This document shows positions 1 to 10,300 of a stretch of DNA of 64,000 nucleotides, piece after piece; position 1 is the stretch's first letter, and each line of letters begins with the position of its first letter. Position numbers and translations under genes: made by a program. The notes beneath the pieces are model-generated. The model was not told where the DNA came from and ran no database searches. It was given only the letters and a program-made list of their open reading frames with translations. The stretch is from Aphidius gifuensis. Its lineage: Eukaryota; Arthropoda; Insecta; Hymenoptera; Braconidae. The stretch spans positions 3,596,001-3,660,000 of the forward strand of contig NC_057792.1 of assembly GCF_014905175.1 (NCBI RefSeq), read 5' to 3'.

Positions 1-1244
1 ATATAAAAAAATTATCAATACAAAATCAATAATCAGTCACATTTTTAGTCACTCGATTCGAAATGCAAAACAATTATTTTGACCACAACACGTAAAAAAT
101 AATAAAATAATAATCATGTAAAAAAAAACGAACGCTCCGAAGGTCATTTTTTTTATGGAGTAAATTTTTTTTTTTTGTTTTTTCTCCTACAAACCACATA
201 ATTCACTAAAATGATCACTCGAATGCCGAATCGTATTCTCCACTATCTAAACTATCATATTATTACACTTTTATAATTAATTCACACTTTAAAATATTAA
301 AAAAATTGCGACAAATATTCGGGTGTAATTTGCGTGTCAGCTCCTTGAAAAAAATTAAGATGGAGTGTCTCAATTTTTTTTTTTTTTTTTCTCGAGCAAG
401 AGGGCGGAAGTAAGATGGGGGAAAGACAGAGACACAATACGTAATTACCAATAAAAAAAAAAAACAACAAATAATAAAATAAATATAAAAAAACAATAAA
501 AAAAAAAAAATAAATGAATTTAATAACAATTAAAAAATGAGTAGATATTTATAATAATTAAATAATGCATAATTAAATAATTGTTTATTTAAATATTTAT
601 TAATTGTTTATTTAGTTCTTTTTTTAACCGCTAATGCCGGAAGTCTCTATGTTCACATAAATAATTAAAAATATTATTAACTAAAATTATTAAATTTATT
701 ATTAATTATCAACTTTAAATATTAATCTTCTTTTTAATATTTTTTTTTTACGTATTTACTTATATTTATTTTCTTTTATATTTACTCCAATGTTTTCTTT
801 TTATTCGGGATTATTTTTTCTCTCTGTCTTTCCCCCATCTTACTTCCGCCCTCTCACTCGAGAAAAAAAAAAATAAACACTCCATCTTAATTTTTTTCAA
901 GTACCCCACGCGCACATTACACCTAAATATTTGTCGCAATTTTGTTAATATTTCAAAGTGTAAATTAATTATAAAAATGTAATAATATGATAGTTTAGAT
1001 AGTGGAGAATACGATTCGGCTTTTGAGTGATCATTTTAGTGTATTATGTGGTTTGTAGGAGAAAAAACAAAAAAAAAAAATTTACTCCATAAAAAAAATG
1101 ACCTTCGGAGCGTTCGTTTTTTTTTTCATGATTATTATTTTATTATTTTTTACGTGTTGTGGTCAAAATAATTGCTTTGCATTTCGAATCGAGTGACTAA
1201 AAATGTGACTGATTATTGATTTTGTATTGATAATTTTTTTATAT
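1..1244. repeat. Large inverted repeat (foldback/MITE-like element)
   Basis: The left arm (about 1-440) is the near-exact reverse complement of the right arm (about 810-1244). For example, the element opens with ATATAAAAAAATTATCAATA and closes at 1225-1244 with its reverse complement. The block AAGTAAGATGGGGGAAAGACAG near 410-427 reappears inverted at 828-845. The central 370 bases are AT-rich spacer without coding potential. No transposase is visible, so this would be a non-autonomous element or a palindromic duplication. The left end coincides with the window edge, so the true terminus and any target-site duplication cannot be seen. Confidence 0.85.
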
Positions 1245-3230
1245 CAGTATGATGCTTACTAGCGGCATTTTTTTTTTTTTTATCGTACGATACCTCTCCC
1301 CTTGTGCAAAAAAAAAAAAAAAAAAAAAAGGGTCGGCCATGTTGTGATAGTGTTGTAATTAGTACTCGATATTTTTATTGTTTTTTTTTTTTTTGTTGAT
1401 TTTTAATTCTAATGAGTTATTTTAAAATATATTTTTGTTTTTTTTTTAATTGTAAAAATTACGTGTGTGCATGTGACTTTAATATTTAATTTTTGGAGTG
1501 TCAAGAAAATCATGTTGCAATCAGCTGGCTGTTGAACCAGATTGGACCTGTCAACACACTGCACTAGGTATGTAATTTTATTTACTATATTTATTTTATT
1601 TATATGTATACATCTAGTATTCATTTCATTTTTTTTTTTTTTTATTAACTAATACATGTTTCACGGATTATTAATTTATTTTTTTATTGCCAACAATTGA
1701 GTATTTTTTTGAAGTGTGATATGTGTATGTAAACAACAGCATTATGGAGCAGCATAGTATATAAAAAAAAATACTGAATCAAAACAATAACAAAGTTGAT
1801 CTTGAAATTAAAATTCACAAATAACTCCTGTGTTTTTTTTTTTTTATTTTAATTATTATTTCTTAAAAAACTCAATAAACTGAAAAAAAAAATATTTAAT
1901 TTTCCAACAAGTTATTATTAAGAATAAATAAATAAATAATATTATAAAAAATAAAACTTGCGTGAGAACTAATTGAGTAAAATAAGTATATATACATGGT
2001 ATGACACTGTCAGCCACACACTGTGCCATTTAAAGTTTAACTAAAAATCTTTCACCAAGTATTACAAACTGTATAACAACACCCGCCGAGACAATCTATC
2101 ACTTAGTTATACAAAGAAAGTTTGACGCAATGTCAAAAAACGGCCTCGTTAATTTTTCATACTGCCTCATTCTTTTTCTCTCTTTATCGAGCACTTTATT
2201 GCTTTTATTTATTTTTTCATTTTTATTTTCTCTACCTTATTCTGGATGCTTTGATTGTGTTGAACATTATACACCAACACAAGCTTGAATATACCTTGAC
2301 TTGTTCACTCCAGGTCCGGCAACTTGTCCCCGACGTAACATTAATTATTCAAACTTGGGGAACGCGCGCGCACGCTTCGAAACTCAACGAATGTCACCTT
2401 TTCATCGTCAACACTTTTATTCACATTGTCGTGTCCAATATTTATATTTATATATACTTTTATTTATGTGAAAATTTTGCACGTCATTATTCTTACGCAT
2501 GTGTCAACCATTCAACAAAAAATAATCACAATCAATAAAAGATTATATTGTTAAAATTAAATTTCACAAAAATATATATAAATGGATATTTTTTTTTATG
2601 TTAATTTTTAAATAAATTTTAGTTTAAAAATAATATAACATTAATTTATTAAAATTTTAAACAAAATTCAGTGAATAATATGGAGACAAGATTTTTTTTC
2701 TTAAATAAAAACATGATATGTATCAGAAATAATTATCAAGTTGTTAAAGATTTTTTTTTTTTTATTCTTTCTGTCAGTAAAAAATAAAATTTTAGAATCT
2801 ATAAAAAAAAACTGATTAACAGTCTATAAACCATGATTTATATTTAAAAGAAAAAAACATTTTTTATTTGACTTTTTTTGAGGACAAAATATTTAATGAT
2901 GAGTCATTATTAATCATATTTTTTATGTGAAGGTGTTGGCTAAAATGGAGAAATTTTTCTGTGAATTATTTTATAAGAAAAAAATTATTAATAATACAAT
3001 TATGATACAATAATTTGTCTCCTCGGTAAAAATAAAAATAAAAATTTTATTATTAAAATATAAATCATGCTTTGCACACTGTTAATAAATTCAAATTTTT
3101 TTTTTTTTAGATAATTTATTAAAACCATCAAAATAAATATTAAAAAAAAAATTAATAATTACATATTTTAATTTTAAAGATAATAAATTAAAATATAAAA
3201 AGTTTTACATTTAAATTGAATTAGCTAGTT
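1245..3230. other. mirr 3' flank, no gene recognised
   Basis: Mostly poly-A/T tracts and AT simple sequence. A few higher-complexity stretches stand out, at about 1490-1567 (a splice-bounded candidate exon, listed separately) and about 2000-2420. Open frames in the second stretch have no recognisable domain. 2540-3230 is featureless AT-rich DNA. Confidence 0.5.
1499..1567 (+). other. Candidate plus-strand exon of unknown transcript
   Basis: A 69-base non-simple block is preceded by a T-rich stretch ending in AG and followed by a good donor (TAG|GTATGT at 1568). One frame is fully open with phase 1 at both ends and contains a Cys pair and a Trp; another frame ends in a stop exactly at the donor. 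It resembles no family I recognise. It could be a small internal exon of a plus-strand gene, a lncRNA exon, or a conserved non-coding element with chance splice sites. The acceptor (GAG) is poor, so confidence is low. Confidence 0.2.
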
Positions 3231-6200
3231 TGGAATTTAACAGAAAGATAAGAGCTTTTCTTGGATGTCGAAAAGCCCTTAATTAGTTGCTGACGTTAAA
3301 ACTCAAGATTCAAAAAGTTATACGTCGTTGTAGTATTGAGAATATAAACTTCCTTTACTTCGACAAAACTCTCTTCGCTTTTCGTTTGGTATACCTTTTT
3401 CAAATCCACTTTCTACCTTGTATTTACGAGGTAAACTTTGTTTTAAAGCCTCACTATATCCAACAACCCTTTCTTTATCAAAAAAAAAACTTTATTTTTA
3501 TTTATTTTTAAAAAATATAAAAAACTTCTCTTCTCGTTTTTTTTTTTTTTTTTTATACCATTGACTCGATGTTTTTGACTTTATCACAGCTAAAATATGA
3601 TTTTACGATTCTTTGGTTAAATATTCTTTGAGCCATAAAGCAAACTGACTGAGCGTTAACATAAAAGAATCCTGTTAACGTTGAAACTCCGATGACAGGG
3701 TGGCCGTAATAAAGCATCTATATATATATTTCAGCTTCTTTAACTATACATTTTTTTACTTTATTTTTTATCATCACAAGATCTCTTCATTCGTATGTCT
3801 CATTGCAAAAGCAAGTGGCTTCTCCACAGCTCAGTCTTTGCCTGATTGAAGGCACTGTTCTCAACAAGGTTTTAGTGTCTTTATTTCACATTTCTTTTTT
3901 TCCTCTTTATATTTAATTTTTTTTTTTTTTTTTATTATATATATTTTATTCCTGCTGCTTCCTTCTTGACCAAGCCAAATGGATATACGTGAATTGAAAG
4001 TTAAGGATGTATCCTGTCTTTGTCAATTTCCGCTTTGTAAAGACTCTCTTCCAGTCCATATTGAAATTAAAATTTTATATATATATATATATTTGACACA
4101 GAGAAAATAATTTAATTTATAAATTTTTAAGAAAGTAATTTTCTTTTGTTGAAATTTTTTAAAAAGAATTTAAAATATTTTTTTTTTTCAAATTTTTTTG
4201 GGGTAAAACTAACAAAATTCAGTGGCTCCACCTTAAAAATTTTATGCCGATTTAAGAGGAAACTTTGATTCATGAAGACGCGAAAGACCTCCTTGGGATT
4301 CGCGGCAAAGAATCCGAAGAAGTCTCCAAGGTCGTGGCGGGTGGTCCCATCTCTTGATTTCTTGTTTCTACAACAAACGTTCTGTTTCTCTTTCTCTTTT
4401 TTTTTTTTTTTACTTTTATTTCTTAGCTATTCACAATCGATGATTGCCGTCTTCCTCCTCCTCCTCCTCCACATACATACATATAACAAATGCCACAAAA
4501 CATTGGTTATTTTCTGCAGTCACGTTGAAAACTTTAACGGAGCCATTGAAAATCCAAATGGTATGCTGAATAAAGATAATATATATAAATAAAACAAAGA
4601 ATAAAATTCTTTTCAAATTGGCATTTGCTCTAAAAACTTGAGTAACTTTCGCTATTGTTAATTTAAATGTTTACTAATAATCAGACTTGTAATTCAACCA
4701 CCAGACTAACCACCCAGAAGTCAAACATATTTTGCATTTTTACAAGTACATCTGCAAAGTCTTTCAATATATTAAATTATTCAAACAAATAAAATTTTAA
4801 ATACTCAATGATCAAGCTCCCAACATCATATTGTAATTATAAAAAAAAAAAAATATGTATTATTATTTTCATTCAGGAAATAAAAGGAAGTGAGAGGTTT
4901 TTTTTTTTTTTCATTAAATTAAACAATTTATCTTTCATAATTATTTGTTTATTGCGAAATTAACGCAGATAACTTTTCCATGCCTCGTTGTTGCTTATTA
5001 TTATTATTTTTTCATGTGTACAATATTATATATATATTTTTGTATTTTTTATTTCTGTATGCAACAAAACGTTGAATGAATGAGGAATCAGCGTGTATTG
5101 GAATTTTGGACACGAATGACTAAGAGGTTTTGATGTTGATATTTTTGACTTTTTTTTTTCTTTATTTCTTTTTTTTTTTGTGACATGACGTTGATATGTA
5201 CGACGCAATCTCTTCAAACATCCACGTTAATTTTATTAACAGTTCATCAGAGAATCAAAAAAAAAAAATGAAAAATCAACACGAAAATATATATTTTTTT
5301 ATAATATATATGTACGAAATTAAGTACGATTTACAAAACCAACTACGTAAAATTTTTCTGACTAAAAAAAAAAAAAAAACTTTTCAAGCTTTTCATTTAA
5401 TCACATTATTTTTTTTATATTTTATAATTTCATTATTAATTAATTTATATAATTGTTTGCTTTTTTTTTTTATTTCAAGTACCTTGTACATGTCAATGAA
5501 AAATTAAGAGATTACACCGATTTTTGACAGGCTAGTAAATATTTTAATAACAATAATATAATAATGAAAAATTAGTCGTCAGTCATTTGGTTTAAATTTT
5601 TTCTCTTCTGTCAATAACGTATCAATCATCAATTAGCACGAATTAAAATTCAGATTATATAATTATAATAATCATAATAATGATAATAATAATAATGCTG
5701 TTTCTTGTTATTAATTTATTATTTTTTTTTTTTAATTTTTTTTTTATATTTTTTTGTTACGGTTTTTTTTCATTTTCGTAATTTTTTTCCTACTCTAAAT
5801 ACAATACATACACTTTTTTCTTTTTTAAATTTAATTTTTAATTTTTAAAATTTTTTAATTATTATAATTAATATTTATTTATTTATTAATCTTTATTTTT
5901 AACGGCTAGGCGTTGATCCAGCTCCCGACTACTATTTACAAACGCATAAATAATAATATTAATCATCACTATATGTATATTTATTTATATGTTCATATAT
6001 ATATATTTAATATCGAATTCGTCTCTAGGGTATACTTGTATTTTCGTATTTGTTTAAAATTTTTTTTTTTACTTCTTCCTTTTTGTTTTTTTTTTCGTCC
6101 TCGTTTTTGTATATTTTTTTTTTTCACTTAAACATTTCGACTACGAATGAGAAGTTTGATTAAGGAATTTTTTTAATATAATTTACCTTATTTGACGAGG

Positions 6201-6319
6201 TTCTCTGATTAAAAAGGACGAAGGGTCATAGGGGGGTAATAGGGGGCAGTACTTTTATATACCATCGCAAACTCGTTGAAAACTGTACACTAATTACAAG
6301 ATATTTTGTGATGTCTCAT
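3231..6319. other. mirr 3' flank with higher-complexity blocks
   Basis: AT-rich DNA with islands of ordinary complexity at about 3240-3480, 3590-3720, 3780-3870 and 4250-4400. The 4250-4400 block is notably GC-richer than its surroundings and contains nested inverted repeats. No open frame shows a recognisable domain; the frames present are Phe/Ile/Tyr/Lys-rich translations of AT tracts. These islands are candidates for conserved non-coding elements. 4620-6300 is otherwise simple-sequence AT DNA. Confidence 0.4.
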
Positions 6320-6325
6320 TTTATT
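6320..6325 (-). promoter_or_regulatory. Candidate mirr polyadenylation signal
   Basis: AATAAA on the minus strand, about 140 bases downstream of the mirr stop codon, is the first such hexamer in the 3'UTR. Because the flank is so AT-rich, further AATAAA hexamers occur around 5870-5900 and the real 3' end may lie there. Confidence 0.3.
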
Positions 6326-6464
6326 ATTATTATATAATTATTATTAAAGTGACTCATTATTCTTTCATTCGTCTTCAATATATAAATTCGTTTAAATTGT
6401 TTGTTTGTTTAAAAAGATTTGTCGTATTTTCTATCAGAGCTCTACCAGGTGATTTGATGGATGA

Positions 6465-7306
6465 CTAGGATGTTGATGATGATGAAGGCGATACACCAGA
6501 TGATGCAGTTAATAAAACTTGTCCAGTATTAACATTACCATTAATTGTAAAATTTTTAATATTACTTGATGTTGCTGATGATGAATTTGTTAATAAACTT
6601 GGATGATTACTTGTTGGTGGTAATACACCACCAAAACTACCAAGTGTTCTTGAATATGATTCTAATAATGCCATGTCATTTGTACCAAGATGTGAAGCAC
6701 CATAAAAATTACGATAAAAATCTGGATGTGGTCGTACAAATTGTCCACCAGTATGCATTGCTGGATGTAATGGATGATGGGGTGGTAATCTACTTGCAAG
6801 TGGACTAACTATTTTACCACCACCATTACCACTACCATACGGTGATGATAAATTTGTTATTGAAGAATTTGAATGATTATTATTATGTTGTTGATGTTGT
6901 TCACCATCTTTACTTGCCATATCAGCAAGTGACCAAATACGTGGTTTTATTGGACCAACACCACCACTACCAGTTGATGATGCTGATGTTGATGGTGGTA
7001 AATGACTTGTACCACTACCAACACCACTTGGTGATGTATTATCTGGTGATGGATGACGTAATATACGACCATGACTTCCTAAATATGCTGGATGTTGTAA
7101 TTGAAGTGGATGTCGTGGTTCACGTTGATCAAATAAACATTCTGGTGAATCTGGTCCACTATCTGCTCGTGATTCACTCCATTCTGATTCTGGACGATTT
7201 TGTATATTTCCAGATGTACTTGAACCATGAAGTAAATCAAGTCGATGAGCTGGTCTTTCACCATCTTCACTTGATCCCGTACCAGAGTCTTTTGAATCTT
7301 TAACAA
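6465..7306 (-). CDS. mirr: mirr exon 5: IRO-box and C-terminal region
   Basis: The exon follows a T-rich tract ending AAAG at 7307. It reads DSKDSGTGSSEDGERP, then the IRO-box-like HRLDLLHG, then the motif RPESEWSESRADSGPDSPEC. KPRIWSLAD (6922-6948) is the conserved Iroquois C-terminal motif. The tail is Ser/Asn/Gly-rich and contains FVRPHPDFYRNFYG. It ends with PSSSSTS and a TAG at 6465-6467. The DSKDSG frame requires a phase-1 partner upstream, which the homeodomain exon does not offer at any GT (see findings). The tail is low in complexity, so its exact length may vary between relatives. Confidence 0.9.
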
Positions 7307-10300
7307 ATAAATAAAAATAATCATTATTATTTTTATTTTTAGCTCGAGTATGAAATTTTTATCCATACATTATCACAACATATACTGACAATGAAAATGT
7401 CTTGTTAATTAAAGTATACAATAACAAAACTGACTAAATTAAAAACTATATATTCATTTTATGATTGAAAATTTATTGAATTTGAATATTCATATTGTTA
7501 TACATACATGAAGACTCATTAAAATTCTACAGATGATATCGTCAATTCGGCTCATTTGAGAATCAACATTTATTGATCATCAAACTGATTGAATTAACTT
7601 GTGTTCATCATCGTCATATTTATCTTTATTTCTTGGTTCCCATGTCATTTTATTTTCTTTTTTTAATCTTCTTCTTGCATTTGCAAACCACGTTGATACT
7701 TGTGTTAATGTCATTTTAGTTATTATTGCTAACATTATTTTTTCACCTTTTGTTGGATATGGATTTTTTTTATGCTCATTAAGCCATGCTTTTAGTGTAC
7801 TAGTTGTTTCTCGTGTTGCATTTTTTCTTCTTGCTCCATTCAAGTCCATTCCATATCTGCAACAAAAAAACAAAAGTAATTTATTTATAAGTTTTTTTGA
7901 AACATAATAATGAAACTAATAATTATTATTATTATTTATTAAGACATAAAATTCAATAAAAATAAATTGGAGAATGGTATTTCAATAAGGGAGCTGCCGT
8001 GAGCAAAAGTAACCCGTCGGAAAAGTTATCCAATCGTAGACTCGTTATGGTCATAGCATAAAAAGAAACTCTTGAAATAAAAAAAAATATCTATTTTTTC
8101 TTTTTAAGAAATAAGGGGGTTGAATGAGAAAATGATGAAAAAAAAATATAGTAAAACACAAAAAAAGTCAGGTCCACAAAAAAGAAAAAAGTAAAGATAA
8201 AAAAGGGCTTGAGGGAGTTGAAGAACCAGAGTAAAGCGGTGGATAGTAGTTTCATCCAAACGCAGATCTTTATCAAACAGTTTAAGCTCTTTCGCGTTTT
8301 TTCTTATGTTTTTTTTTATTTATTTTTTCCTACTTTTTCATTGCTTAGTTTTACTCTGTAGCCTACAAGAGTATAGACCAAGAATCGAGGTTGGTTAAGA
8401 TAGAATTGCTCACCCCTCTGAAGAGCCCATTACTAAAATACGATGTCCTTATCAAAGATTAAACTTTCGTATAACTGCTGAATCGACGGAATTGAAATTA
8501 AATTTTCTACCAAAGCTCAAAAATAAAAAAAACCAACCAAGAAAATTTTCCACAGTAGTTACTGATGTGTCACCATTTTTCTTTCAATTTTAAGTTCAAA
8601 AAAAAAAAAAAAAATATCTAGTCTATATATCAATTCAAACTTATAATTTTTTATACATAAATTTTAATGAGATTTTCTATGTATTTTTAATAAAATTGAT
8701 GGGGATAATTTTTATTTATGATGATAATAAAATAGTATCAGTCATTGGCATTATTATTTGAATATAATATGTGTTTAACGAAAAAAATGTTAAAAATCTC
8801 ACGAGTCAAAGAGTGCTTGTCGTCAGTTGCCATCAGGGTATTATTGAGCTTTTATATATCTGGTCTCTGGTTGGCTAGGCACGTGACGTGTCACAGTGGT
8901 GTTGGATGGGCAACACAGCGCAAGTAGAGAGATGGGAAATTAATAAAACTGTCACTTTATCCAAGCACCGAGACACACCCTGGATCCCCCAATGTTGACG
9001 AAGGAACGAGCGCGCGCGCGGGGCAGGGGTTTGACTATATATGCATTTCAAACAAACGAATGAAAGATAAAAAATAAATATAAATATATTTTGATATAAC
9101 GTGAGAGATACGTTAAACATTTCAATTTGGCATCAAGAGCTTTTTTTTATCTCGTTTATATGTATATAATTCTGTCTCTCTATCTGAGCTTAACTGTCGT
9201 ACAAATGTATATATATTTCATGAGGAAGATGGACAGGCGAGATCAAGGGTAGGTGGAAAAAGAACGAGATAAAAAAAAGGTGCAGGAGAAGGATAAATAA
9301 AGGGACGAGAATAAAAATGAAAAAAAAAAAAAAAATGTATATATACAGGAAAATGGAAAACGAATGAGAAATGAGAGTAGGTGAAAGACACGAGACGAGA
9401 AAAAATACAGAATCAAAAAGATAAAAAATATTTAACAGAAAAAAAAAGAAATTTAAAAAAACGGCTGTGCAGCTTAAAATTTACCCTCTCCGTAGGTTTC
9501 TGTTTGCTAGCGGCAAATGGCGTTCTGCAGTTATTTTAAAATTCAGTTTAACGGCTGAGTAAGGGGTGGTTGGTGGATTAAAAAATCAGAGTGGAAGCTT
9601 GTTTCTCATGATAACAGGAGCGGGCTTCTGGTTCGCGAATGCAAAAAAAAAAAACAATTGAAAAAAAAAGTGCGAGAAGGGATTTTGAGCTTTGACTGTA
9701 TATATTCTCTTTTGCTCGGTTTATTATCTATTTTTCTGTCTCACTTTATCTCTTTTTTTTTTTTTTGTACGACAATCCGACGACCACTCAAATGCATTCA
9801 GGAATTTCCCAGTATCATATCGATGTACAACAATGAATGTGTATATATATATTTTATATATATCTGTGTCGGTGCTTGAAACTATTGTATATGTTCAAAT
9901 CCCAACCCTTTGCTCTCATGCGCGAACCGATCGCATCAACTGCTTGTTTCCATGGCGATTGCTAATCGGCCCGTGCAAGAGGCCAACCCCCTTATCTCTT
10001 TAGCCTCCCTCTTTCAACTTACTTTCTTCAATGCCGAGAAATACAGTTAAACTTAACCCAACAGGGAATACGTGATTCTTTAAATTTTTTTTCTTTTTTT
10101 AATTTTATTTTATTGCAAAGTTGTTTAATTCAGCTTTTGAGGTTAGTAAATTCTTTTTTAAATTTTGCTTCCTCTTTTTTTGTTTTCTCTATAAAATACT
10201 TTGATGAAAATTTTCTTTTGATATAATAAATTGAAATATATATTTACAATAAATTAGAATACTCTAAATTATTTTATTTTCAAATTTATTTATACATAAA

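Noticed and set aside
4272..4592. 106-codon plus-strand open frame in the mirr 3' flank
   Set aside because: Only the first 30 codons are complex; the rest is Phe/Leu-rich poly-T translation. It overlaps an inverted-repeat block and has no domain.
6566..7303. Plus-strand open frames of 80 and 153 codons opposite mirr exon 5
   Set aside because: Antisense shadows of the minus-strand mirr exon, rich in Tyr/Val/Asp/His from inverted repeat codons.
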